A DNA stretch of 64,000 nucleotides from Datnioides undecimradiatus (taxonomy: Eukaryota > Chordata > Actinopteri > Lobotiformes > Datnioididae): assembly GCA_008933995.1 (NCBI GenBank), contig WARS01000033.1, positions 4,829,787 to 4,893,786 on the forward strand, written 5' to 3'. The notes under the pieces were generated by a model that saw only the letters and a list, made by a program, of their open reading frames with translations, made no database searches and was not told where the DNA came from. Shown here in pieces: positions 48,988-61,700 of this stretch. The translations under genes and the position numbers were made by a program. Every line of letters starts with the position of its first letter. Position 1 is the stretch's first letter.

Positions 48988-48988
<1 letters not shown>

Positions 48989-50619
48989 CATGCATATGTG
49001 TATACATTATTTGCATGACTTTGTGCCTGTTTGTGTGTGTGTGTGGCACATAAAAGTTAAAGACTTCTTTAATGGTGTTTACAACAGAGCGGAAAGTAAA
49101 AAAGGTGCAACATTTTCCCACCTGTAACCAAAACAGAGGCGATGCTGCTTTAATTAAGGACGGGATGTTCCACCCTCCCACGCTCTGGTTGTAGGTGGAC
49201 ACACACATACATCCACCCACCCACACATGCCTTCCACTTGTTGACCTGCAGTGCCAGCCTGATCTCGTCTTTCTAGCGGCCCATAAAGGCAGCCTGCAGT
49301 GTGGACAGCCCCTTCACACTCAAGGGCCCTTCTCAGATCTCATTACACTGTATTACAGCTAAGCCCACCATGTGTTCCCACAGTGGAAAATCCTGCTGTT
49401 CTCAAGGTATGGCTGCTAAACCATTAATTCCACCTCCCCCATCTTACGCTCATACAATCTCCCATTCCTGATGTTCATAAAAACCAGTGCGAGCTCTCCG
49501 GGATGGTGAGATACCAGCTGCATTGATGGTGTTCCTCCAATATATGAGCAATGAACGAGGGGTGCCACAGGCCTAGAGGGCCTCATCTCATAGCTCACAG
49601 CAGGAGCAGCTCAGCTCATAATGTTGAAAAATGGTTTGCAAAAAAAAAAAAAGAGAGAGAGAAAAAAGAATGTGAGATATTCTCTGAATTACATCTCACA
49701 GGATGTGAAAACTCCAGCGGGGCAGCGGCACTAAATCAAGACAGAAGGGGCTTCATTAATTCGCTTTTTTGTTTGTCTCCCTGTGTCAACGCCGGTATTT
49801 TTAGAGCAAATGTGGAGCAGTTCATTCAACAGCTGTGACCCACCTGGGATGAGTGTGCGCATGTATGTTTGCATGAGGCTGAATGCTGTTATTAGTTCAT
49901 GGTCACCTTCCCGGCTCAGCAACCAGTGACGGCTGGGTGGGGTGAGAGAGCGAGCCAGGCCACACACACCTCATACGTGGCTTCAATGTTTACGTTCCAC
50001 GGTTTCATCCTCAGCTGTATGGATTACAGTCAGAGGCTCCCAAACAGCCTGGTTGGGATAAAGTGTTAGCAGTCAGATATATTGGCCTGTACGGCACCAC
50101 CTGGGAGAGCTAAAGAGCTCATATAGCAGATCCTCCTCACGCTGATACTGATGTATGATCTGATACTGTGTGTTTTTACTGAATGATTTGACACTGAGGT
50201 GCACGAGGCCCAAAGAAGTCAAGATAGTGTGTGCACAACCCTAACCGGCTGCACAGGGGGATCTGAGATGAGGAGGCCCGAACTCTGCGTCTACAAAAAT
50301 AATAATAACATGCTTCTTTGTGGCTCCCTCCGTGTCCAAATCCCAGCATGCTGCGATCACAGGGGCAGGAACGAATTCCTGTCTGGAGATGCCAGAAGCT
50401 GTTAGTATGAGCAGCGGTGCTCACTTACTCAGCTCGCCCCAATCAGACAAGAGGGAGGGAAGATGAGGGTTCTTCTATACAAGGAAGTGCACCAGCCAGG
50501 CTGCCACGCGGAGGGGAGACGGACATGTTTACAGGCTTTTAACCCGGCGACAGGTGATTTAATCAGTGGAGGTAAACAGAGCTTGGCTTAGCAGTGTAGC
50601 AAAACCTGCATACGGAGAG

Positions 50620-50990
50620 AGGTACTCACTTCCTTCTCATCTTCTTACAACCTCTCTGTTAGTTCTAACCTCCTTTTTTCATAACTGTCTGTCATCTTTC
50701 CCTACCATACCGACCATTCTCCTGGCTTCCCATCTTTCTTCCTTTCACACGCTTGTTATTTTTCTGTGTATGCCTGCATAATATCTCAATTTCTCTCCAC
50801 CTTTCATCTCTTCTGTTGTCCTTTCACCTTCCATCTTCTCTGTTTTCCCTCTTTACTTTCTAATTTCTTGTTTTCCATTCTTTCAATCTTTTCCCCCTCT
50901 AATATTATCCACCTATTTCTTCTTCCCACCTACTCCCTCAGCCCGTCTTCTCTCCCTCTTTGCCTCTGTCACGGAGCACCTCAGCCCATT
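50620..50990 (+). repeat. long pyrimidine-rich tract
   Basis: About 370 bases are dominated by C and T on the + strand (TTCTTCCT, CTCTCC, TTTCCCTC and similar words), without a strict unit. Such tracts can form intramolecular triplexes. It also makes a spurious Ser/Phe/Leu-rich reading frame. Confidence 0.7.
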
Positions 50991-52639
50991 AAACTCACAC
51001 TGTGTCTTTGTACCTGTCTGATAAAAAGACAGGCAGACACCGAGAGGTGGGAGTTACAATCGCACCCGGAGTTCAGTGTGTGCGACGTGATAGCTCTTAA
51101 ACGTTGCTGCCTCTTTAGTGACAGGCCGCTGAGCACTGTGGTTGATGGGACACAGTTAAAGTTACAGCAGCAGATGGAAAAGCATTACAGAGAGGCATTC
51201 AGAGCTACTTCACATGCCCCCTGCCTTTGTGCAGCAGCAGCACATATATACGGCAATGTATTAAAAGTAGAGGGTCACATATATCTTCTGCTCAAACACA
51301 TCCTTGGCAACCAGGAAAGGGAGGCTCATAACTTTCCCACATTGCACCGGGGTGAATTCTGAACCGTCCCGCTCGCTCACTCCCCTTCCTTCTTCGTTCC
51401 ACTTTCCCTTTTGTTTTTGGTTTTTTTCCCAGCGCAGTATGACACCTCTGAGCTGCCACCCTTACAGATGATTTATGTCCACTTGGTGCAAGAGGCAGTC
51501 CCACCTTGAAGGGGTTGCGGCACTTAGGGGGTGGCAGGTAACACGGTGCTACACCACAGGCCCTTGCGGTTCACATTGTTGTCCCGTTACGCTGACGTCA
51601 TTTGACATTCATACCTGCCTCATACCCTGCAAAATGGCTGATCTCGTTACCATTCAGCAGGCGGAATTCAAGAAGAATAAATCCTTGGCTGTGTAAGAGT
51701 TTATAGGGGCTCCCTGGATGTTATTTATCCCTGCAGCCAGAGGGAGATCCCATGTGAGTACAAGGCATTCAGGGGTTAATGTGAAATCCTCCTTATTCCC
51801 CTCATACAGGATGATTTATTCCTCCGACTTAAGTTGTAGCACATGTGTCTCGCATGGACAGAGCAGCACATCGGATATGACTGCTGCCCCTGATGCCTTG
51901 GGAGTCATTTGTTCAGGATCCAAAGGGGTCAGAAATATTTTTTGACCCTACAATCAGCCGCGTCTGCCGGCCCCGGCGTACATATCAGTTGTTGTGCATA
52001 TTGAACCTTAAAGCTTCTTTGTGTTGCCTAACAAGCAGGAAGCTTCGGCTCAAGCACCAACAGCTGGCGAGCTGTCACGCTAACATCCATCCCGGCATAA
52101 ACACGAGCAGAATACGAGCGCCAGTAACTGACAAACTGTTACGTGAACGCTGGGAACAGGCAGCAACCCGCCATTGTACAGTCATCAGATGTGTTACTCA
52201 GTCACAAGAGAGCCTGGATGTGTCTGGAGGCTACAAATCTGTAAGAGCCATTAAGGTGAGCAGCAAAGGTTAGCAATCAGGATGTTAAAGCCTTGTCGAG
52301 GCTTAAAATACGCCATTGTCCCCATTGAAGGTGCTTTTTCACCCTCCTTCACCATTGTTCAGCCCCTTCTCCAGTATCCACTTGGCTTCTATTCTTAGCT
52401 CTATTGTAGCAGGGATTATGGTGACATGTTGTCTATTGTGGCTCTTACAGCAGCTACAGCATCCGTCGCTGCAGGACAACCACAGGTCACCCAGTGCCTA
52501 TATGTGCAGCGGGATAATGTTACATGATGGTGTGATGAAGCTTGTTCACAATGGCGGACACTACATGAAGAACATTTTCATTAGCTGAAGAGAAACTTTT
52601 AACATGAAGGATACTTTTATTTGGACTAGTGACTTTAGT

Positions 52640-52905
52640 CATGGTTTTAACATTTACTGACGTGTTCAACATTTTGAAAAATATTAAAATGCTTTTGTTT
52701 GATGACAAAATTGATACCACTCTAGTGTCCATCTATGAAATAAAACGCTACAGCCGGCAGACAGTTTGCCTCAGTTAGCATAAAAACTGGGAGCAGGTGG
52801 AACAGTTAGCACGTTAACACCCAAGGCTGTTTTAAAAATCCAGCTACTGCCACCGCACACTGCACAAATCCACTACGTACTCCAACATATAAGATATAAA
52901 ATGTT
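52640..52905. repeat. percomorph dispersed repeat ('cagccggcagac...ttagcataaa')
   Basis: GATACCACTCTAGTGTCCAT, then CTACAGCCGGCAGACAGTTTG, TTAGCATAAAAACTGGGAGC and GTGGAACAGTTAGCAC, match by memory the fish repeat with 'gctacagccagcagccggttagcttagcttagcataaagactgg'. The copy is diverged. Limits are approximate. Confidence 0.6.
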
Positions 52906-55900
52906 GAGCGAGAGTGTCTCCCCCCTGTTTCCCGTCTTCATGTGAAAAGACAGGAAACATATTTAATGTACTGATATGCATAACGTGCATTAAGGCATCA
53001 GATGCTCTGCAGTCAGATGGTATCAGGTCAAACAGTCAGACAATCAGGGCAGACTGCTTCTTATTCAGTTTAACAGCTTTTGAAGAACATCCAATCACAT
53101 GAAAAGTTTTTTTTGTGTATTTTGAGTATGAGTGATCTGCAATGAATAATAAATCCTGAACTGGATGGCTAACAGGAATCAGCAGACAGTCAAAGGCAGC
53201 CATGATAAGTTACAGCGACATGTGACCAAACTTTGAGATTTTGGCACCACAGCAGCAAAGAGCGACGGGGCTGCTCGTCTCAGGAGCAGCGTGCATCGTT
53301 TTAGTGCTGTTTCATTCTGTACGAAATGTTTCAGATTCCTGAACTGAGTAAGCCAGTCAGGGTTCGGTGCCTCGCTCCAGGACAAACTGACAAACTGACA
53401 AACTGACTGACTGGACCAGTGACATTCACGCGCATTGAATTAACCTGGAGAAAGCAAATCCAACAATCAAACGATCCCCAGAGGGCACGAACAAGACGTT
53501 TCATTTAGAACCTTTCAGCGCTTACAGTATCAAGCTCAAACATCATCTCAGTTACCACTCGTCTGTAATACGGTCATGGAGGAGGACCGCCTAAAAAGAC
53601 AAAAGCAAAATGTACTGCATATATGTATAAAAGTTAAAGTTTTACATCTTCTTGCAGTGCGAGAAAGAAAATCTGATTGGTTGTGTTGAAACTCCAGTGT
53701 GAGTGTAGAGTGTGAGATCGGATGATTTGGGTGACCTCGAGTCCCGTCGTGCTGTACTTTCGTGACAGCTGTTGCAAACAAAAAAATAAAAAAGACCCCC
53801 CTATCACAGCACCACACATGGCAGGAAGAAGATGTATACAGAACAGATGAGGAGAAAGCTGCAGGCTGAACGCTCAATGTGCCATAAACTTCTCTTTAAG
53901 GAGGAAAGTTACATTTTCCCACTGCGCAAAACATATCGAGAGCCAAAGTCAGGTCAGTCTGTCAATCAAGCAGAGTTGCCTCACTGCGGTGATCCACGCT
54001 GAGGTGATCAGGTGGAATATTTTCATACTCCAGAGCGGTTTGACCCCTCGCCCCCTACTGCACGCCATCTGGGCTGTCTGTGTATTTGCTCACCTGTAAT
54101 GTAATACTTCCCCGCAACAAACAAGCGAGGCATTCCCCTTCCTGTTTTAGTTAAAGATCCCCCGATCGTGGAGTAAGTGATTCGTGCACATTTAGCGCCA
54201 AATAACAAACGCAGCGCACATCATTTCATTCATCAAACTCAATTAGATGGCGACATATTGAGGGTTTTTTTTTCCTGAACACTGTAATTTTTAACTCCAG
54301 CTACTAAAAGCTGAGTTTTTTTAATTAAGAAGTGTCAACAAGCTCAAACATGCCAGGATAAGGAAGATTAAAAGTGATAAATTGAAGTGGTTTGGTGGTC
54401 AGTTTAATCGCCCAAATAATGACTGACCTGACTTTTACCTCTAGGTTTTGTCCTTTACTTGCTTAACAAAGTATAACTGTAAAGCTAATTGCTCGTCTCC
54501 TGTTACTCAAATGTTTATTTTTACAAGCTGTGACCATATTTAATATAACCCATGGCATGATGGGATCGCTGAGTCTTTAAAGCGTGCACAGCCCTCGTCC
54601 TTCATAGTGCAGTTGAATGTACTGTTTGTTGGTTACTTATTTTTTTTTCATACACGCCTGCTGACAGCGTAATTTATGTAATGTTTTATCCATCCACTCC
54701 ACCGGGGAACTCCTGTGTAACTAATGAGACTTGTCTGATGTTTTCTCAGATGTGAATCATGTTGCGGCTACACCACAGCTGTACAGGTAAAAGTTCAGCC
54801 GAACTCACGTCCATTATGGACAAAGTCACGTGCCTCTGTGCTAATCCGGTTAGACTCGCACTGGCAAAGACGCTGCATTGTTTCCTACGAGGAAGGACTA
54901 CCAGTTCTGATAATGTAGCCACATATGCCTCCAATAAGAAGTGGCGGGAAATGGGGTCAAAGTTGACATTGCTAAGGCCACAAAAGATCAGAAGACGGAG
55001 ATATAAATCTGGCAAAGTCAATATTAGTCAGATAGGGGATATACGGACTTTGAAGGAGACATCTCTAGATCAATGCACCGGCCCTGAGGGCTTTTAAAGC
55101 GGACCCCTCCACCCTGACCCACCCTCTTTAAGTCTGCCTGCACTCCAGCCTCTATCTCATCCATCTCATCTGCAGCGGTGCTGTTAGGCTGCTCCTGCTC
55201 GCCCAGCTGCCTGCTCAGGAATCCACATACCACCTTTTCTCTGCACTCCCCCACCCCTGCCAAGCCCCATTCAGTCCACAAACAACAAATAACTTACCTC
55301 AGCTGATGGATGACTCACTGTGCAACCTAATATGGAGCCTTTCATCTGGTGTGCAGAGCTACTGACAGCTTAACGTCATTGGAGGTATAACATAGTTTTG
55401 ATCATGCTGGTAAAAAATAGGCACCGTTGGTTAAAGAAAATATTTTATCTGTGTTTGCAGATGCTAACTGACACTGCATGCTCTTTTCATTAATTCTGCA
55501 TCACAAAGCAATATGAATTTGCATTGCACAAACATATACAGATCCTGTTTAAGGTATTGGTTATAGGAGCAGGGCTGCAGCTTTGTAGGCTTCTCTCCAA
55601 GCCTGCCATAAAGTTGAATCAGACAGCTGATCTGACAATACGCCCTTCTAAAATCCTCTTTGAAGTCTGAAAATATTCCCTTTATTTATTAGTCCTACTC
55701 TCAGAGCGCCAGGCTCCCCAGGAGACCAAAGTTATGATGTTTTTATGTGTTTTTAAGCTGCATCCAAAACTTTAAATTCTCACTGATAGCGAAGTTTACA
55801 GATGCAGGAGCAACTGTGGGTCAAACTGTTGCAGAGTCGACAATGGGCAGCAGTGATTTACAAACCAAACAGAACGCGCCCTTATTCAGATCCTCTCCAG

Positions 55901-58436
55901 AAGGATGATCTACAGGACACGTAATTATTAAGTGTCCTAAATTGCTGATTTAGACCACAAATTGAATTTCCTATTGCATAGTTTACGGTATGCACTAGAA
56001 AAGAGACGACAAGTCCAGAAAAACTCTACATGTCAGTCCATGATCTAGTTTGTAAGTACTGGCATTTCGCTCATACGGAAGCTGTTGGGAAACTGTCCCC
56101 AGCATGGTGGTCAACAGGAGCAGGAGCCCGGGCAGTGGCATCTCTGATACATACCTGTTATAACCATTTGTCTGATCTGTTAACTGGATAATCCTCCCGC
56201 CTCTCTGACCGTAACCAGTCCAGTCAAAGCATATCTTCCAAAACCTTAATGTAATCAGTGCAGCTCTTTATTTGTGGTTTCTCCATTATCATGTGACCAA
56301 CCTCATTTCATTTCTCTTAAAAAGACCACTCCTATGCCAAGTATTTACACATTACACACTGTGTGTGAATCATCATTTCATTGTCTTTCCAACACAAGCA
56401 GCATTTAAGATCACATGTGGTTCAATCACAGTGGCATTTCCTCATTATCTTGCCTGCAGGGTCTCATCCGCTCCTTTATTTAGATATTAATAATAAAAGT
56501 CTGATCCTGGTTTACACTACATTGCTGCATTTAGAAGAAGACTGAAGACTCTTTGATATCCTCTCCTGGTTGTAGTAGCAGTTAGCTCCTGCTGGCTCAG
56601 TCTTCACTGTGCCCGGCTAAAGTTGCTAATTGCTGTGGCACAGTCAAAGCAGCAACCTGACCTTGTTTCCTTATTTCCTGGTAGCTCATACAAGTACGTT
56701 TAAGTTAAGTACATTTACCATAATTACCCTGCCATCCACTGATGTGAGAATATGTCAGTGGACGGGGGAAGTGAACTAGCTACAGCTGGCAGCAGTGACA
56801 CAGGGAACTCTACTAGAACATGATACGCCTGTACAGTAACTATGACATATGGAAATAAAGTTGAAATCGAGCAAAGTGTTCCTTTAATCTAAAATGAGTT
56901 ACCTTCTGCTGCAGGAAAATAAGCACATTTGCTGATGTTTCTGCAGCCGGCGTCTACAGCGCATTTGTCATGCGGCTACCAAAGCATGAACGCTGTGTGC
57001 TGTGCCGTACATGTAGACTAATGGACAAGCAATCTGCACTCCAACCACTTGAATCGCTCTCCTCATTAGACTCTAATCAGACTTTAATATGGCTCAGTGT
57101 TGTTTTACAGTGCATGTGTGACTTATGTGTGACTAGTCAGTTAATCAGTGTACACTTACTTTAATGTACTCTTGATAGATTGAAACGATTTCGCCCCTTG
57201 CTCCGCTGCTTGCCATTTCAACGTCATTAGACATTATTGTTATGATAACCAGGACAAAATCCTTGGAATGGCAAAGGCCAAGGGAATATTTGATTAAATG
57301 CATCAATCTCTATTTAGGAGGCCGTACGTGGAGCCCATGACGATTAAACCTGGTGCAAGGCTGGTCCAAATTAAAGCGACGTTTATCCAACTTATCACTG
57401 GAAAAGACCTTCTTGTCTCTGAAATAAGATGCTTAGAATATTTATGGGGTATATGGGTGAATTTCAAGCTCTGAAAAATGTTATTCCTCTGTCAGTTAGT
57501 TCAGTATGTGTTACATGAACTTTGGTTTATCTGCTTGAATAAGAGCTTTGTAACAGCTGCATGGCACGCTGTGCACTATTTCTGATTCAGCCATTTATAA
57601 CTGAAAAGTATACCTTTGGGTTAGCCACAGGCGACCCATGTTTTCTCTGTGCACTTTCTGACATTGCATGCTGCCTGTTATATGTGCCAGCCGTGGACGT
57701 ATGCAGCCGTTCCGTGTGCCTTTCATCCTCAGCCTGCTGGTTAAAACGTGGTCTCACAAAACCTGCTTTTCTTCAGTTAAGCCTAATATTGTGTAGGAAA
57801 TCCCTGATCCATTATTCAGCCCAGCCATTGTTACACAGTAGATATAATATTGCCTGTTGGCGTTGCCTCACGTAGCTTATCTCATCCTTCCCCTCCCTGC
57901 TGCTGGTGATAGGCAACTTACCAGTCTACCTTGGGACAAGTCCAACTAGACAACAGCAAAGCAGGAGGTGGTATACTTCAGTATCAATGGATACTTCCAG
58001 TCTACTAAGTGTGTAGCATGCTTGCCAGGAAGAACATCTTACTCACCAATAAGTCAAAGGTAGCTGAGATCATCGCTAGGAATGCATTGCCACAAAAGAC
58101 ATTGTCTTCCAATGAAAGGGTGTGCTTTGCAATGTTTAGAAAGGCAGAGTAGATCATCATGAGTCACACCAATCATCAGTGTCACACTTTGCCCAAGAAG
58201 CCAACCAAATCAAGAGGTGGGCATCACCACTTCCTGTTACTATCTATTGTTTATGGTGGTAGATGTGATGGGAACAGTGGTACATTAATCATATTTGATT
58301 GTTATGTTGTAGGGCATCCCTGTACCAGCTGTTTTTACGTGGTGGGCTTTGCCAAAGTGCTTTTGAATTAGTCACACCTGCAGCTGCGCATCTCAGTGTG
58401 ATCGGCCCCTAAGCAGCCATGCTAGTCTGCTAATCT
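52906..58436. other. intergenic DNA, no gene recognised
   Basis: About 5.5 kb. A short AAACTGAC-type tandem repeat lies at 53383-53410. The segments at 54840-55095 and 56690-56890 have the feel of diverged dispersed repeats, but I cannot name them. No exon is recognisable. Confidence 0.5.
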
Positions 58437-58740
58437 AGCAGAGAGCATACAAAACGCTAACATCGGCATGCTAACAATCTCACAAATACAATCTTAACAT
58501 TGATGTTTGGGTGCGTACGTTTATGTATGTTTATATTAGCATGTTAGCATGCTAAGATTAGCTATTTGACACTTAACACAAAGCACATCTGAGCCTGATG
58601 GGAATGTCATTATAGTTTGGCAGGTATTTACACTGAAGTACAGAACTAATAAAACAGCAAATTTCACATTGGTGCCAAATAAAAAGCTAGAAAATCACCA
58701 AAGTTTTCACAATTCATCCTGGGAGTGTGCACAAAAAACC
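58437..58740. repeat. percomorph dispersed repeat ('gctgatgggaatgtcatta' family)
   Basis: CTAACATCGGCATGCTAAC, TTAGCATGTTAGCATGCTAA, then GCCTGATGGGAATGTCATTA, TTTGGCAGGTATTT, ATCACCAAAGTTTTCACAAT and TCATCCTG follow, in order, a repeat I recognise from many percomorph genomic sequences. The family name is not known to me. Divergence is moderate and no coding region is present. Confidence 0.7.
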
Positions 58741-61700
58741 CCAATGAAAGCAGAGAGAAGGTGATGTTAGCAGTCCTTCAGTCAGGGCCTGGAAAATGCT
58801 ACCAAACATCCAAACAGATTTCCCAAACCTGGGAATCTTCCTTTGGAAACTTCTGCGTACTTTGTGTTTTTAAAGTAATTTTTTGCACAGTCACAGCCAA
58901 CAATAACGGACACCAAAGGGGCAAATGCAAAATATTTCCAGAACACAGCAATCTCCAAAAAATACAGTCATTTTCCCCACGAGAACTGGATGATTACGCA
59001 GATTAAAGTAACACTATCAGACATCTTTAACGAAAACTACAATAACATAATAACACCTTAAAAGGACTTGCTATGTGCTTTCTTAAGCTTAGTCGGGATG
59101 ATATTGTCTAATATGTCATTCTTCGCATTACAAAAGACTTTGATAGTGTGTCTGATTTCAGTGTTAAACCGGTAATGAGAGTAATGTTGATGGCGTAATA
59201 CCACCATTTCATGATAGAGAGGGTATCCATTTCAAGGGCCACTAATGGACTACTGGTGTGACAGAAGAAGAAGCTGAGGAATGTTGCTGGTCTCCTTTTA
59301 CAAACTTGAGACAGAAATATGCGGCCGCCGAACAATAGATATACACAGCAGAGGTCTTAAAGGTTAGAGAAAACAAAAAACAGCTCTCCTGCATAATATG
59401 AGGGAGGACACATCCCAAATGATCCTGATGAGGACCGGCAGTGACCTTAGTCATTTCTTTCCATTTACTCCTGACCACCTGTGTAGTAAATACCTTACTT
59501 TTTATAAGAAAGTAATTGAGGAGGATCGTAGCTACAACTGAGGACACTGAGACTGGGTCAAATGTATTTTTTTTTCAGGTTTGAGGGAGTTTATTGACCT
59601 ATTTTAGGTCAATTAATCAATAGTGAAATTGATTAATTATAGTATGTCAGTATTTCTTACACCTGGCATGAGTGACATGATTGAAACAGCATATAGTCCT
59701 TTATCTCTATAGTCTTTATCTTATTTTTATTATCTTTACATTCTTTATATTCTTCTATATATAGCTAAATTTATAAGCTACTTTTGCAAAGCACTGATTC
59801 ATTTAATGTGCAAAAAAGTGTTAAAACTGTCCAAAAAAGTATCAAAGTATTTAAAAAAATCAAACAATCAAAAATGTTTAAAACTGTATTTCAGGAATCA
59901 TGTTTGGACCAGACTCTTGATTCAACCAGGTCATGAATATCTTTAAAGACACAGCGCCAGCGCTTCTGTCTTTCATGTTATACTTTTCAGAGCACTGTCG
60001 CGCTCCTGACGCAAGCCTGCTTCTCCCCATTTATACCAGAATATTATTAGGCGCTGAATAACAAAATTTGTTTGGGTTCCTCTCCAGAGGAAGTTGGTTG
60101 GGGAAGGTCAGGGTGGTTATGGCTGTTTGTCAGTGCGGCTGCAGAGCTGGAGCCCTGCAACAGATTTCTGGAAGGGTCTTAAAAACAGAGACCTGCCATG
60201 TTTCTTCCCCCCATTGAAAAACTAGACCATGAGGCCCTCTGGAATAACACGGAATGCCTGGAGTAAAAATAATCCTCCTCATATCACAATAGGGGAGTAT
60301 GTGGATTTTGTCTCCAGCGTAGCTCTGAAAAATGTGCACATTGATAAGAGCGCTGCCCTCTTTAACATAAAAAACAAGGATACAGGTTTCACTGAGCAGG
60401 CTGCGAAGCTATCCATCTGACTCCCTGGCAGTCATGCCTCTTGAAGCACTCATCGGGCACGTGAAGAAGTAACTGAAACCATACCGAGTGCTCCGAGCCG
60501 CAGTCACGATTAAACACACCGGGCGTAACAGACATGTTGTGCTGCCTGCTAATAACTGTGTGTGTACAGGCTTAGTGTAACAAGGCAGAGCAGTAAATTG
60601 AAACTGTGTTAGTAACCAATAAAACACACTGGTCCAGTTTGCACACGGCTGATTTTTTTTTAACTATTAGAAACTATTCATTTGAACAGCAGACTGTCAC
60701 AGACCATTTAGCCGAGAGAGATGATCCAAATGTCAAACCGTTAGACTTATTATTCACTTTGTTCGTGTCACAATTCATAGTCTGACTATATATATTGACT
60801 ATACTGACTATTGACTATATATATTTAAACTGAATGAAATCATAAAAATTGGCAAATTAACTGTAATTACCACTTCTACTCAACTAATGTGATACACTGA
60901 TTGAATCTATTTATATAATCTGCAGTCAGCCTTGTATCACCCTAAAAGTTTGCAATATTGTATTTCCATATTACTGTGTTTTGCAAGCTCTGGCCTGTTC
61001 ATCATTATTGTTATCATATCATATGGGGTCCTAACATTGTAAAGCTTTAATGTTCTCATAAGATAATTAATATATGAATCTGAGACACTATTTTCTGCAG
61101 AAAGTAAAGAAGCTGTACCACGCGTTAGCTGTGAAGGGCTCCCTCTGTCTCTGGTTAGTGGTGTTTTGTGCAGAGTTATTGCTTTTAGATCCCCTGATTA
61201 ACTCACTTAAAGCAGCATGTATGTGTTGTTGAGCAGCTGACCACTGCAGATAAATCTATTCCCTCTTTTGTGCTCAGCCTGATAGAAGCATCTGGGCAGC
61301 TAAACAAACATAGAAGCTATTAGTCACTAAACATTTGCCGCTTTGATGATTTAGCCTGCTGGATACGTAACTATCAAACAAAGGCCAACTGCATCTGTTT
61401 ATTTGAACTGATTCTCTCAGACTGCAGCCTGTGTTGCTCATTGAGGAGCGGGGTCCCGTTTCATTTTAACATGCCCTGTGCTAATACGCAGCATCTGTTA
61501 GTAAGTGACCACGTACCGGGCTGAACAGGAAGCAGAACATTTGGACAGAGCTTGTCATCAAAGTCAAAGAATCATGAAACGTTTTGGTCAAAATCCCATC
61601 ACTGACTGACACTGCACATGTCAGGTGCACCAGTGGGCACAAAGACACGCATCTCCCTGAACCTCTGCAGCGTGATGCAGGCTGTGCAACTCAAAGTCTA

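Larger units (their letters stand above)
47811..52600. other. intergenic DNA, no gene recognised
   Basis: About 4.8 kb containing a GT microsatellite (48945), an A/GA-rich patch at 49639-49670 and a long pyrimidine-rich tract (50620-50990). The longest reading frame (50766-51362, +) crosses the pyrimidine-rich tract and is explained by its composition. Confidence 0.5.

Noticed and set aside
50766-51362. 198-codon + strand open frame
   Set aside because: Its first half is the direct translation of the pyrimidine-rich tract and its second half has no family features.
54759-55097. 112-codon + strand frame and its 91-codon antisense frame
   Set aside because: Both strands are open, and the text has the flavour of a diverged dispersed repeat, but I could not match it to one firmly.
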